In this document: piece after piece, positions 1 to 8,788 of the stretch
Layout: each line of letters opens with the position of its first letter
Numbering within the stretch: position 1 is the first letter of the stretch
Assembly: GCA_036494815.1 (NCBI GenBank)
Contig: DASXNV010000107.1
Span: forward strand, 8,410 to 72,409
Source of the DNA: Poindextera sp036494815
GTDB lineage: Bacteria; Pseudomonadota; Alphaproteobacteria; Caulobacterales; Caulobacteraceae
Direction of reading: 5' to 3'
DNA: 64,000 nucleotides
Made by a program: the position numbers and the translations under genes
The notes under the pieces: generated by a model
Database searches by the model: none
Told to the model about the DNA's origin: nothing
The model's input: the letters and a program-made list of their open reading frames with translations, nothing else

Positions 1-550
1 TCAGTCGCGCCAGGGGCCGCACATCGCGCAGCAGGCCGCCGTCGGCGCGCAGAATCTCCACCACCCGCCGCTCTCCGGCCAGCGAGGCGCTCACCTGGAC
101 CACCCGGGGATCTCGGTCGCGAGCGAAGGCGTCGATTTCCTGCAGCAGCGCCACCTTGTCGGAAAAGGCCGGCGAGGCCAGGGGATTGTCGTCACCATAG
201 AGGCGCGTATTGGTGGCCCGAGGCCCCTCGGCGGAGACACCGGCATAGCCTCGCTTGGCCAGGGCCGCCGAATCGGCCGCCCGGCGGATGGCGGCCTCGG
301 AAACTTCGGAGGCGTGGGCGTAGCCGGCGGTTTCTCCCGCCACAACGCGCAGGCCAAAACCCTCGCTGGCGTCGTAGGAGGCCGATTTCAGCCGGCCGTC
401 GTCGAACACAAAGGCCTCGCTCTCGGACTGCTCGACGAACAGTTCGCCGTCGTCGGCCCCGTTCAAGGCCTCGCCTAGCAAGGTGCGGGCGCGATTCGCG
501 TCCACGCCGGAGGCTTCCAGGATTGACGGTGCGGAACTGTGGGCGGTCAT
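1..550 (-). CDS. tldD: TldD-family metalloprotease subunit, N-terminal part (runs off the window)
   Basis: The frame opens at an ATG at 550 and stays open to the window edge, giving about 183 N-terminal residues. The translation begins MTAHSSAPSILEASGVDANR and continues with a segment like the TldD/PmbA N-terminal domain (an FVFDDGRLKSASYDASEGFGLRVV stretch read from 430 down to about 360). TldD works with TldE/PmbA as a cytosolic zinc protease that trims peptides and unfolded proteins. The catalytic HExxxH lies in the missing C-terminal part. The gene is divergent from coxB; the 257 bp between them hold no gene and must carry the cox promoter, which I could not assign to a clear -35/-10 pair. 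Confidence 0.85.
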   Translation of the reverse strand, partial: MTAHSSAPSILEASGVDANRARTLLGEALNGADDGELFVEQSESEAFVFDDGRLKSASYDASEGFGLRVVAGETAGYAHASEVSEAAIRRAADSAALAKRGYAGVSAEGPRATNTRLYGDDNPLASPAFSDKVALLQEIDAFARDRDPRVVQVSASLAGERRVVEILRADGGLLRDVRPLARL

Positions 551-807
551 CAGGGGCTCGCGAAATCGGGGCGACAAGCCTTCAACATAGGCGCGGGGCG
601 CACGCGATGAAACCATCGCCGGCCAAGGCGCTCCAATCTCTTGGCAATATCGGATAGAGCGCGTATGCACGCCGCGAAGGCATGGGGGCCTTAAGGCAGG
701 GATCCGGGCGGGAGCGCAGGGATCGACATGTTCGGCCCCCAGGGATTTATGTCTGTCGGTGAGGGGGCCGTAAGGTCTTGGTCGCCGGCGAAACGGATCG
801 TGAGGAC

Positions 808-1746
808 ATGAGGGCTGAAGCTTTGTTGATGCGAAGGCTGCGAGGCGCCGTTTCGGCGGTGGGTGCGGCGGCCCTGATGGCGGGCGTGAGCGTTTCGGCG
901 CGGGCGGCGGAAGTCGCCGCCAATCCGAACATCGTCGGCCAGCCGGTGGATGGCGCGATGGGGCTGCAGCCCGCCCACTCGAGCCTGAAGTTTCAGGCGA
1001 TCCAGTTTCACGACTGGGTCCTGCTGCCGATCATCACCGTCATCACCCTGTTCGTGCTGGCGCTGCTGCTGATCTGTATTTTCCGCTTCAACAAGCGGGC
1101 CAATCCGGTCCCCGCCAAATGGAGCCACAACACCCCGATCGAGATCGCCTGGACCACTATCCCGGTGCTGATCTTGATGATCATCTCGGTGTTCTCGTTC
1201 AAGCTCCTGTTCGCCTATCACTCCATGCCGACCCCGGACCTGACGGTGAAGGCCACTGGCTATCAATGGTACTGGGGCTATGAATATCCCGACCAGAAGA
1301 TCCCCGAATTCACCTCCAACGTCCTGACCAAGGAAGACGCTGCGGCCAAGGGCGAGCCCTATCTGCTGGCGGCCGACCATTCCATGGTGGTGCCGGTCAA
1401 CAAGACCGTCCACGTGCTGGTCACCGGCGCCGACGTGATCCACGATTTCGGCCTGCCCGCCTTTGGCGTGAAGATCGACGCCGTGCCCGGCCGGGTGAAC
1501 GACGCCTGGTTCAAGGCCGACAAGACCGGCATCTATTACGGCCAGTGCGACCAGCTGTGCGGCGTCAATCACGCCTTCATGCCGATCGAGATCCAGGTCG
1601 TGACCCAGCCGGAATTCGACGCCTGGGTGGCTCAGCAACACGCGCCGGCGCCAGCCGCGACCCCGGTCGCCGCTCCTGGCAAGACCGCGTCCGCCGCGCC
1701 GCAGCCCCTGGCGCTCAACACCCAAGCGCCCGTCGCGACGCACTGA
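808..1746 (+). CDS. coxB: Cytochrome c oxidase subunit II (aa3 type, CuA)
   Basis: This is the membrane-anchored subunit that takes electrons from cytochrome c through the binuclear CuA centre. From 829 the product starts MRRLRGAVSAVGAAALMAG and has a signal peptide ending near SARA, followed by two transmembrane segments (roughly 1015-1085 and 1150-1215). The aromatic electron-entry patch YQWYWGYEYP is at about 1261. The CuA site reads GQCDQLCGVNHAFMP near 1540-1580, with both cysteines, the histidine and the methionine present. A Pro/Ala-rich C-terminal tail follows. The start is uncertain: ATG 808 has a GAGG only 2 nt upstream, ATG 829 gives the more compact signal peptide, and a TTG lies at 778. 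It leads the cox operon, 22 bp before coxA. Confidence 0.95.
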   Translation: MRAEALLMRRLRGAVSAVGAAALMAGVSVSARAAEVAANPNIVGQPVDGAMGLQPAHSSLKFQAIQFHDWVLLPIITVITLFVLALLLICIFRFNKRANPVPAKWSHNTPIEIAWTTIPVLILMIISVFSFKLLFAYHSMPTPDLTVKATGYQWYWGYEYPDQKIPEFTSNVLTKEDAAAKGEPYLLAADHSMVVPVNKTVHVLVTGADVIHDFGLPAFGVKIDAVPGRVNDAWFKADKTGIYYGQCDQLCGVNHAFMPIEIQVVTQPEFDAWVAQQHAPAPAATPVAAPGKTASAAPQPLALNTQAPVATH

Positions 1747-1768
1747 CAGTTCGAGAGAGTTGGAGATC

Positions 1769-3439
1769 ATGGCGACCGCCGCTTCAGACCACCACGCAGA
1801 TCATGGTCATGACGATCATGGCTACGCCCACACCCCGCCGTTCCTGGTGCGTTGGCTCTTCTCGACCAACCACAAGGACATCGGCACGCTCTATATCCTG
1901 TTCGCCATCATGGCCGGGATCATCGGCGGCGCCTTTTCGGGCCTGATCCGTTGGGAGCTGATGCATCCGGGGATCCAGGTGTTCACCGACCAGGGCATCC
2001 TGGGCTCGGGCATGTTCAAGGGCCACAACGGCTATAACGCCATCGTCACCGCCCACGGCCTGATCATGATCTTCTTCATGGTCATGCCGGCGATGATCGG
2101 CGGGTTCGGCAACTGGTTCGTGCCGATCATGATCGGCGCGCCTGACATGGCCTTCCCGCGGATGAACAACATCTCGTTCTGGCTGCTGGTGGCCTCCTTC
2201 GCCCTGCTGGTGACCTCGCTGTTCACCGAAGGCGGCCAAGGCCCCGGCTTCGCCGGCGGCTGGACCCTCTATCCGCCGCTGTCGACCATCGGCCATCCCG
2301 GGCCGGCCATGGACCTGACCATCCTGTCGATCCACTTGGCCGGGGCCTCGTCGATCCTGGGCGCGATCAACTTCATCACCACCATTTTCAACATGCGCGC
2401 GCCGGGGATGACCATCCACCGCATGCCGCTGTTTGTGTGGTCGATCCTGGTCACCGTCTTCCTGCTGCTGCTGTCGCTGCCGGTCCTGGCGGGCGCCATC
2501 ACCATGCTGCTGACCGACCGCAACTTCCACACCCACTTCTTCGACGCCACCAATGGCGGCGATCCGCTGATGTTCCAGCACCTGTTCTGGTTCTTCGGCC
2601 ACCCGGAAGTCTACATCCTGATCCTGCCCGGGTTCGGCATCATCAGCCACGTGGTCTCGACCTTCTCGCGCAAGCCGGTGTTCGGCTATCTGGCCATGGC
2701 CTACGCCATGGTGGCCATCGGCTTCCTCGGCTTCATCGTGTGGGCTCACCACATGTATGTGACCGGCATCCCGCTGGACCTGCAGGCCTATTTCGTGGCC
2801 GCGACCATGGTCATCGCCGTGCCCACCGGCATCAAGATCTTCTCGTGGATCGCCACCATGTGGGGCGGGTCGATCGACTTCAAGACGCCGATGCTGTTCG
2901 CCATCGGCTTCATCTTCCTGTTCACCATCGGCGGGGTGACCGGCGTGGTGCTGGCCAACGCCGGCATCGACTACTCGCTGCACGACACCTATTACGTCAT
3001 CGCCCACTTCCACTACGTACTCAGCCTGGGCGCCGTGTTCGCCATCTTCGCCGGCTTCTACTACTGGTTCGAGAAGATGTGGGGCGTGAAGTACAACGAG
3101 ATCCTCGGCGCCATCCACTTCTGGTTCATGTTCGTCGGCGTCAACGTGATCTTCTTCCCCCAGCATTTTTTGGGCCTGCAGGGCATGCCGCGCCGCTACA
3201 TCGACTATCCGGTCGCTTTCGCGAAGTGGAACTATGTGTCGTCGGTGGGCTATATGATCACCCTGGTGGGCATGGCCGTGTTCTTCCTGATGCTGCTGGA
3301 AGCCGCCGTGCGTCGCCGCAAGGCCGAGGCCAATCCGTGGGGTGAAGGCGCCACCACGCTGGAATGGACCCTGTCCTCGCCGCCGCCCTTCCACCAGTTC
3401 AACGAACTGCCGCATATCTCGGCCGACTCGTCGCACTGA
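1769..3439 (+). CDS. coxA: Cytochrome c oxidase subunit I (heme a/a3-CuB core)
   Basis: This is the catalytic proton-pumping core of the aa3 oxidase in the inner membrane (556 aa, 12 helices). Visible motifs are the low-spin heme a region HGLIMIFFMVMPAMIGGFGNW, the FGHPEVYILILPGFGIISH helix with the crosslinked His-Tyr pair, the CuB pair in VWAHHMYVTG, and HDTYYVIAHFHYVLS with the heme ligands near the C-terminal third. The N-terminus is His/Asp-rich. I chose ATG 1769, preceded by GGAG at 1762, over the upstream in-frame TTG. A large GC hairpin follows the gene. The 550-aa antisense reading frame across this gene is a codon-bias shadow. Confidence 0.98.
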   Translation: MATAASDHHADHGHDDHGYAHTPPFLVRWLFSTNHKDIGTLYILFAIMAGIIGGAFSGLIRWELMHPGIQVFTDQGILGSGMFKGHNGYNAIVTAHGLIMIFFMVMPAMIGGFGNWFVPIMIGAPDMAFPRMNNISFWLLVASFALLVTSLFTEGGQGPGFAGGWTLYPPLSTIGHPGPAMDLTILSIHLAGASSILGAINFITTIFNMRAPGMTIHRMPLFVWSILVTVFLLLLSLPVLAGAITMLLTDRNFHTHFFDATNGGDPLMFQHLFWFFGHPEVYILILPGFGIISHVVSTFSRKPVFGYLAMAYAMVAIGFLGFIVWAHHMYVTGIPLDLQAYFVAATMVIAVPTGIKIFSWIATMWGGSIDFKTPMLFAIGFIFLFTIGGVTGVVLANAGIDYSLHDTYYVIAHFHYVLSLGAVFAIFAGFYYWFEKMWGVKYNEILGAIHFWFMFVGVNVIFFPQHFLGLQGMPRRYIDYPVAFAKWNYVSSVGYMITLVGMAVFFLMLLEAAVRRRKAEANPWGEGATTLEWTLSSPPPFHQFNELPHISADSSH

Positions 3440-3476
3440 GGACTTGGCGCTAAACTCTCTGTAGGGGTTCGCCCCC

Positions 3477-3511
3477 GGGCGGCGTCCGGTCCAATTGGAC
3501 GGGCGCCGCCC
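3477..3511 (+). terminator. Strong GC hairpin between coxA and ctaB
   Basis: GGGCGGCG at 3477-3484 pairs perfectly with CGCCGCCC at 3504-3511. After a G-T wobble, two G-C pairs and one bulged G, an inner GTCC/GGAC stem closes on an AATT tip. Only a short T run (GTTTTG, about 3516) follows. It sits 38 bp after the coxA stop and about 70 bp before ctaB, all on the same strand. It could be an attenuating terminator or an mRNA-stabilising 3' structure that lets coxBA be expressed above the assembly genes. Pairing is seen directly; the role is inferred. Confidence 0.5.
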
Positions 3512-3582
3512 GCAGCGTTTTGACCGCAGCGCCCTGATTGGCGCCGGAGATCCTGAGCGAACTTGAAAGCGCGTATCTCTTT

Positions 3583-4548
3583 ATGACCGACACCACCGTC
3601 CTGACCCCCAGCCGATCGACCCCCGCCCGTTGGCAGGACTATGTGGCGCTGCTCAAGCCGCGGGTGATGTCGTTGGTGGTGTTCACCGGGCTGACCGGCC
3701 TGGTCTGCGCCCGCACGCCCATGCACCCCGTCCTGGCTGGCGTGGCCATTCTGTGCATCGCCGTGGGCGCCGGGGCCTCGGGCGCGCTGAACATGTGGTA
3801 CGACGCCGATATCGACGCCCGCATGCGCCGCACCCGCGGGCGCCCGGTGCCGATGGGCCGGGTCCAGGGCGCCGACGCCCTGGCCATGGGCATCACCCTG
3901 TCCCTGTTGTCGGTGGGGATGATGTACCTGGCCGTCAACACCTTGGCGGCTGGCCTTCTGGCCTTCACCATCCTGTTCTACGCCGTGGTCTATACCATGT
4001 GGCTCAAGCGCTCGACGCCGCAGAACATCGTCATCGGCGGTCTAGCGGGCGCGCTGCCGCCGGTGATCGGCTGGGCGTCGGCCACGGGAACCACACCGCT
4101 GAACGCCTGGCTGCTCTGCGCGATCATCTTTTTGTGGACCCCGCCGCACTTCTGGGCCCTGTCGCTCTATACGGCCGAGGACTACGCCGCCGTGGGCGTG
4201 CCGATGATGCCGGTGGTGCGCGGCGCCGCCTCCACGCGTCGCCAGATCCTGCTCTACAGCCTGGTGCTGATCCCGGTGGCCATCGCGCCGGCCTTCACCG
4301 GTCTGGCTGGGCCGCTCTATCTGGGCATTTCCGCCATCGGCGGGGCGATGTTCCTGCTCTTGGCGGGGCGTCTGGCGCTCAGCAAGGCCGGGGACAAGGG
4401 GGACGAGCGGGAAGGCCGGCTGTATGAGGTTCGCGCCGGCGCCACAGCCGCGCGCAACCTGTTCGCCTTTTCCATCGTCTATCTGTTCCTGCTGTTCGCC
4501 GGCCTGCTGGCCGAGCGCCTGATGGGTTTGGAGGCCCTTCGCTGGTGA
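3583..4548 (+). CDS. ctaB: Protoheme IX farnesyltransferase (heme O synthase)
   Basis: This UbiA-family integral membrane prenyltransferase attaches a farnesyl group to heme B to make heme O, the precursor of the heme a used by CoxA. The first aspartate-rich motif is NMWYDADIDARMRRTRGRPVP at about 3790-3850; the second region is YTAEDYAAVGVPMMPVV near 4170. Several hydrophobic helices cover the rest, and the length (321 aa) is typical. ATG 3583 (MTDTTVLTPSRS) is preferred to the in-frame TTG at 3538, which adds 15 uncharacteristic residues. The stop overlaps the start of the next small gene as GTGA. Confidence 0.95.
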   Translation: MTDTTVLTPSRSTPARWQDYVALLKPRVMSLVVFTGLTGLVCARTPMHPVLAGVAILCIAVGAGASGALNMWYDADIDARMRRTRGRPVPMGRVQGADALAMGITLSLLSVGMMYLAVNTLAAGLLAFTILFYAVVYTMWLKRSTPQNIVIGGLAGALPPVIGWASATGTTPLNAWLLCAIIFLWTPPHFWALSLYTAEDYAAVGVPMMPVVRGAASTRRQILLYSLVLIPVAIAPAFTGLAGPLYLGISAIGGAMFLLLAGRLALSKAGDKGDEREGRLYEVRAGATAARNLFAFSIVYLFLLFAGLLAERLMGLEALRW

Positions 4549-4700
4549 CCTTCAACCCGCCCGAAAGCGAAGAAGCCACCAAGGCCCGGCGCCGGCGCAG
4601 CATCGCCATCGCCCTGGCGCTGGGCGTTTTCGTGATCCTGGTGTTCGTGATCACCCTGGTGAAGATCCAGGGCCATGTGGCCGACCCCCATGCCTTCTGA
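4545..4700 (+). CDS. Small single-pass membrane protein, CoxF-like
   Basis: This 51-aa product starts at GTG 4545 and overlaps the ctaB stop (GTGA). It reads MTFNPPESEEATKARRRRS, then a hydrophobic segment IAIALALGVFVILVFVITLV, then a short polar tail ending HVADPHAF. An acidic/basic N-terminus followed by one transmembrane helix fits the small CoxF-type proteins found between ctaB and ctaG in alphaproteobacterial oxidase operons. Translational coupling on both sides (it overlaps ctaG by 11 bp) supports it being real. The molecular role is not established; a part in oxidase assembly is inferred from position only. Confidence 0.75.
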   Translation: MTFNPPESEEATKARRRRSIAIALALGVFVILVFVITLVKIQGHVADPHAF

Positions 4701-5304
4701 GCCGTCAACCGCCGACCGGGCCAAGCGCGGCAACGCCCGCATCGCTCTGATCTGCGCCGGCGTGTTCGTGTTCATGACCGGCGCGGCCTTCGCATCGGTG
4801 CCGCTCTATCGCGCCTTCTGCCAGGCCACGGGCTTCAACGGGGCCGTGCCGCGCTCCGCCGGATCCACCGGGACCGTGCTGGCCCAGAGGGTCACGGTCA
4901 GTTTCGACACCAATGTCCGCGACCTGCCCTGGAGCTTCGCGCCGGAACAGGTCCATCAGTCGGTGCGCATCGGCGAGACGGGCCTGGCCTTCTTCAAGGT
5001 CACCAACAATTCCGACAAGCCGCTGACCGGCCGGGCCGCCTACAATGTGGTCCCGCTGCAGGCCGGTCTCTATTTTCGCAAGCTGCAGTGCTTCTGTTTC
5101 AACGATCAGACCATCCCGGCGCACACGACCATGCGGTTTCCGGTGGTCTATTTCGTCGATCCCGGCTTCGCTAAGGACAGCGACACCAAGGACTTCACCG
5201 ACGTGACCTTGTCCTACACCTTCTTCCCCGCAACGGCCCCACCTGCAAAGGTGGCGTCAAAGCCTGCTCAAGGCCTTGGCGGAACGCCGAGAGCGGGGCT
5301 ATAG
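4690..5304 (+). CDS. ctaG: Cytochrome c oxidase assembly protein CtaG/Cox11
   Basis: This inner-membrane copper chaperone, with a periplasmic domain, delivers copper to the CuB site of subunit I. One N-terminal transmembrane helix (IALICAGVFVFMTGAAFASVPLYRAFC) is followed by the immunoglobulin-like domain. The copper-binding CxC lies in KLQCFCFNDQTIPAHTTMRFPVVYFVDP at about 5080-5160. It is 204 aa from ATG 4690, which overlaps the end of the CoxF-like gene; an in-frame ATG at 4675 adds five residues and cannot be excluded. It is followed by ctaE, as usual for these operons. Confidence 0.95.
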   Translation: MPSEPSTADRAKRGNARIALICAGVFVFMTGAAFASVPLYRAFCQATGFNGAVPRSAGSTGTVLAQRVTVSFDTNVRDLPWSFAPEQVHQSVRIGETGLAFFKVTNNSDKPLTGRAAYNVVPLQAGLYFRKLQCFCFNDQTIPAHTTMRFPVVYFVDPGFAKDSDTKDFTDVTLSYTFFPATAPPAKVASKPAQGLGGTPRAGL

Positions 5305-5377
5305 CCTAGATTCTAACCCCCCGTTCGCGCCGGTGCTTCCGGCGCGGCGGCCAGACATTTCGAGGTTTAAGAGCGAC

Positions 5378-6247
5378 ATGGCATCCGGAGCCGTCAAGCA
5401 CGACTACCATCTGGTCAATCCCAGCCCCTGGCCGCTGGTCGGATCGGTCGCCGCCTTCGTCATGGCGATCGGCGGGGTGATCTGGATGAAGGGCCTGTTC
5501 GGCCTGGAAAAACACACCCTATGGCCGTTCCTGGTCGGGCTTGCCGGCGTGCTCTACACCATGGGCGCCTGGTGGCGCGATGTGACGCTGGAAGCCAATG
5601 GCGGCGATCACACCCCAGTGGTCTCCATCGGTCTGCGCTACGGCATGGTGATGTTCATCGCTTCGGAAGTGATGTTCTTCGTCGCCTGGTTCTGGATCTT
5701 CTTCGAAATGGCTCTGTTCCACGGCCACCGCGTGCTGACGCCGGACCCCGCCGTCTCCGCCGCCTGGTCGACCTGGCCGCCCAAGGGCGTGGAGCTGGTG
5801 CCGGCGTTCGAGCTGCCCCTGGTCAACACCCTGACCCTGCTGCTCTCGGGCACCACGGTCACCTGGGCCCACCACGCCCTGCAGGTCGGCGATCGCAAGG
5901 GGGCCAAGATCGGCCTGTTCCTCACTGTGTGCCTGGGCGTGCTGTTCACCTCGATCCAGGCCTACGAGTATCACCACATCCTGGCCGACCACCTGTTCTT
6001 CTCCGAAGAAGCCGGCAATTCGGCGCTCTACGGCAACGCCTTCTTCATGGCCACCGGCTTCCATGGCTTCCACGTGCTGATCGGGACCATCTTCCTGACC
6101 ATCTGCCTGCTGCGCCTCCTGGGCGGCGGTTTCACCCCGCAGAAGCATTTCGGCTTCGAAGCAGCGGCCTGGTACTGGCACTTCGTCGACGTGGTCTGGC
6201 TGTTCCTGTTCGCCTTCGTCTACGTCGTTCTTCCCGGCTTGAAGTAG
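5378..6247 (+). CDS. ctaE: Cytochrome c oxidase subunit III
   Basis: This is the third core subunit of the aa3 oxidase (289 aa, seven helices), which supports sustained proton pumping. The translation MASGAVKHDYHLVNPSPWPLVGS is the standard N-terminus. The conserved helix EVMFFVAWFWIFFEMALF lies near 5670, HHALQVGDRKG near 5870, and the GFHGFHVLIGTIFL and FGFEAAAWYWHFVDVVWLFLF helices near the C-terminus. ATG 5378 is preferred; the frame stays open upstream to a TTG at 5276 but that part is not conserved in character. Confidence 0.97.
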   Translation: MASGAVKHDYHLVNPSPWPLVGSVAAFVMAIGGVIWMKGLFGLEKHTLWPFLVGLAGVLYTMGAWWRDVTLEANGGDHTPVVSIGLRYGMVMFIASEVMFFVAWFWIFFEMALFHGHRVLTPDPAVSAAWSTWPPKGVELVPAFELPLVNTLTLLLSGTTVTWAHHALQVGDRKGAKIGLFLTVCLGVLFTSIQAYEYHHILADHLFFSEEAGNSALYGNAFFMATGFHGFHVLIGTIFLTICLLRLLGGGFTPQKHFGFEAAAWYWHFVDVVWLFLFAFVYVVLPGLK

Positions 6248-6253
6248 CCGGGC

Positions 6254-6616
6254 ATGGCGGGCGTGAACCCGATCGTCACGGGACTCGCCTGCCGCTGCCC
6301 CGCCTGCGGCGAAGGCCATCTGTTCGATGGCTATCTGAAGGTGGGCGCGCGGTGCGAGGCTTGTGGCCTCGATCTGCGCGCCGCCGACTCCGGCGACGGG
6401 CCGGCGGTGTTCATCATCATCATCGTCGGCATGATCGCCTGCTTTTCAGCGCTGTTCACCGAATTCACCTTTCACCCGCCCGTCTGGGTCCATCTGGTGC
6501 TGTGGCTACCCTTGTCGGCCATTTTGACCCTGGCTCTGTTGCGCCCGTTCAAGGGGGTGCTGATCGCCCTGCAGTTCCACCACAAGGCCTCCGAAGCGCG
6601 GAATGATCCGTCCTAG
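6254..6616 (+). CDS. DUF983 membrane protein with zinc-ribbon-like N-terminus
   Basis: This 120-aa protein starts 6 bp after ctaE. The N-terminal segment carries two CxxC pairs (CRCPACGEGHLF and CEACGLDL) that could form a zinc knuckle, followed by two transmembrane helices (VFIIIIVGMIACFSALF and VHLVLWLPLSAILTLALL). This is the DUF983 pattern, commonly placed between ctaE and surf1 in alphaproteobacteria. A role in oxidase biogenesis is an inference from constant neighbourhood; no reaction is known. Confidence 0.9.
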   Translation: MAGVNPIVTGLACRCPACGEGHLFDGYLKVGARCEACGLDLRAADSGDGPAVFIIIIVGMIACFSALFTEFTFHPPVWVHLVLWLPLSAILTLALLRPFKGVLIALQFHHKASEARNDPS

Positions 6617-6658
6617 AGCGCGGGGCTTGCTGGGCTCCGCACATCGTGGTGATCGCGC

Positions 6659-7390
6659 ATGACCGACGCCCCAGCCAAAAGACCCGGCTTTCCGGTCTTC
6701 CTGACCCTGTTCACCGCCCTGGCCCTGGCTCTGCTGGTCGGCCTCGGTGTCTGGCAAATGAAGCGCCTCCACTGGAAGGAAGACCTGCTCGCGCGCATCG
6801 CCGCCCTGCAGTCGGCGCCGCCTCGGCCGCTGGACGATCCTCTGCGCCGTCTGGCGCACGGCGATGATATCGACTTCACCCGGGTCGCCGCCGACTGCCC
6901 GAACCTGGAGCGGACGGTCTTCCTCAAGCTCTACGCCGTGCATGACGGGGAGGCGGGCTTTCGCATCATCACCGCCTGCGCCCTGACCGGGCAGCCCTAT
7001 GCCAGCCTGCTGATCGACCGCGGCTTCATCCGCCAGGATGCGGTCGCGGGGCTGGCGGCCTCGACGGCCGCCCCCCTGGATCGCCCGATCGTCGGCGTGC
7101 TGCGGCGGGGCGATAAGAAGACCTTCGTCACCCCGGATAACGATCCGGCGGGCCGCCTGTTCTACTATCGCGACCCCGCCGCCATGGCCAAGGTTCTGGG
7201 CGTCAGCGGCGCAGCCCCGATCTTCCTGATGCTGGAGACGCCGGCCCCCGCGCCGGGCGGCCCGATACCGGCGCCGGTTCCCGCTGACATTCCCAATCGA
7301 CATTTCGAATACGCCGTAACCTGGTTCGGGCTTGCGGCGGCCCTGCTGGTTGTTTACCTCGCCAGCCTCTGGCGGCGACGGTCGAGTTAG
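6659..7390 (+). CDS. SURF1 family cytochrome oxidase assembly protein
   Basis: SURF1 proteins are inner-membrane factors that help place heme a in subunit I. The expected two-helix topology is present: an N-terminal helix ending GVWQMKRLHWKEDLLARI, a long periplasmic domain, and a C-terminal helix preceded by NRHFEYAVTWFGLAAALLVVYL, which matches the conserved HxxYAxTW signature. It is 243 aa, with ATG at 6659. The stop abuts the thrC ATG directly, with no spacer, so thrC probably shares the message. Confidence 0.95.
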   Translation: MTDAPAKRPGFPVFLTLFTALALALLVGLGVWQMKRLHWKEDLLARIAALQSAPPRPLDDPLRRLAHGDDIDFTRVAADCPNLERTVFLKLYAVHDGEAGFRIITACALTGQPYASLLIDRGFIRQDAVAGLAASTAAPLDRPIVGVLRRGDKKTFVTPDNDPAGRLFYYRDPAAMAKVLGVSGAAPIFLMLETPAPAPGGPIPAPVPADIPNRHFEYAVTWFGLAAALLVVYLASLWRRRSS

Positions 7391-8788
7391 ATGCAATACA
7401 TCTCCACCCGGGGCGACAGCCCCCCTATCGGCTTTCTGGATGCGGTCCTGGCGGGCCTGGCCCCGGACGGCGGCCTCTATTCCCCGGCCGTCTGGCCCCT
7501 GCTGACCCAGGCGGAGATCGCGGGTCTCGCCGGCAAGCCCTATGCCGAGGTGGCCGCGGACATCCTGTCCAAATTCGCCGGTGACAGCATCAGCCGCGGC
7601 GACCTGGTGCGCATGACCACCGAGGCCTATGCCGGCTTCGACCATGCCGCCGTGGCCCCGCTCAAGCAGCTGGAACCCAATCTGTGGCTGCTGGAGCTGT
7701 TCCACGGCCCGACCCTGGCGTTCAAGGACGTGGCCATGCAGCTGCTCTCGCGGCTGTACGAGCACGCCCTGGCCTCCAAGGGGCGGACCATGACCATCGT
7801 CTGCGCCACCTCGGGCGACACCGGCGGCGCGGCGGTGGAGGCCCTGCGCGGGCGCGACAATGTCCGTATCGTGGTGCTGTTTCCGGACGGGCGCATCAGC
7901 GAAGTGCAGCGACGGTTCATGACCACGGCGGCGGACGCCAATGTCCGCTGCCTGGCCGTCGACGGGACCTTTGACGACTGCCAGTCCATCGTCAAAGCCA
8001 TGTTCCAGTCCCAGGGCTTCAAAGAGGCCGTGGACCTGTCCGGGGTCAATTCGATCAACTGGGCGCGGATCGCCGCTCAGGTGGTCTATTATTTCACCGC
8101 CGCCGTGGCCCTGGGCGCGCCGCATCGGCCCGTGTCCTTCGCCGTGCCCACCGGCAATTTCGGCGACGCCTTCGCCGGCTATGCGGCCCAGCGCATGGGC
8201 CTGCCGATCGAGCGCATCATCCTGGCCACCAATGGCAACGACATCCTGGCCCGCGCCGTGCAGGACGGCCGCTACGCCCGCGGCCCGGTGCGCGAGACCC
8301 AGAGCCCGGCCATGGATATCGGCGTCGCCTCGAACTTCGAGCGGCTTTATTTTGAGGTGGTGGACCGCCAGGGCATGGAAACCGCCCGAGCCATGCGCGC
8401 CTTCGCCGAGGCCGGGGCTATCGACATCCCGCCCAAGGCCATGGGCGCCATCCGCGAACTGTTCGTCGGCGCCGGGATCAGCGAGGCCGACACCTCTAAG
8501 GCCATCGTCTCCACCCTCAACCAGACCGGCGAGCTGATCGACCCGCACACCGCCGTCGGCGTGGCCGCCGCCCATCGCCTGGGCGCTAAACGCGCCTCGA
8601 CGCCCCTGGTGGTGCTCTCCACCGCCCACGCCGCCAAGTTCCCCCAAGCGGTGGAGGCCGCGTCTGGACGCGCGCCGGCCATGCCCGCCGCCGCCCGCGG
8701 CCTCGCCGGCCGGCCCGAGCGGATCGACAAGGTGGCGGCGGACGTGGAGACGGTGATGGCCTATGTCCGTGACTTTGCGGGCGTCTAG
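7391..8788 (+). CDS. thrC: Threonine synthase
   Basis: This PLP enzyme converts O-phospho-L-homoserine to threonine, the last step of threonine synthesis, in the cytosol. The PLP lysine lies in HGPTLAFKDVAMQL near 7705-7745; the phosphate-binding and substrate loops TSGDTGGAAVEAL and PTGNFGDAFAGY are at about 7805 and 8145. At 465 aa it matches the longer proteobacterial ThrC class. Its ATG follows the SURF1 stop immediately, and its 3' end overlaps the M16 peptidase start by 26 bp. Confidence 0.96.
   Translation: MQYISTRGDSPPIGFLDAVLAGLAPDGGLYSPAVWPLLTQAEIAGLAGKPYAEVAADILSKFAGDSISRGDLVRMTTEAYAGFDHAAVAPLKQLEPNLWLLELFHGPTLAFKDVAMQLLSRLYEHALASKGRTMTIVCATSGDTGGAAVEALRGRDNVRIVVLFPDGRISEVQRRFMTTAADANVRCLAVDGTFDDCQSIVKAMFQSQGFKEAVDLSGVNSINWARIAAQVVYYFTAAVALGAPHRPVSFAVPTGNFGDAFAGYAAQRMGLPIERIILATNGNDILARAVQDGRYARGPVRETQSPAMDIGVASNFERLYFEVVDRQGMETARAMRAFAEAGAIDIPPKAMGAIRELFVGAGISEADTSKAIVSTLNQTGELIDPHTAVGVAAAHRLGAKRASTPLVVLSTAHAAKFPQAVEAASGRAPAMPAAARGLAGRPERIDKVAADVETVMAYVRDFAGV

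Noticed and set aside
691..1770. 359-aa minus-strand frame opposite coxB
   Set aside because: Same shadow effect; coxB on the plus strand has all family motifs.
1784..3436. 550-aa minus-strand reading frame opposite coxA
   Set aside because: Composition is dominated by His, Asp, Arg and Gln without domains; it is the codon-bias shadow of a highly expressed GC-rich gene.
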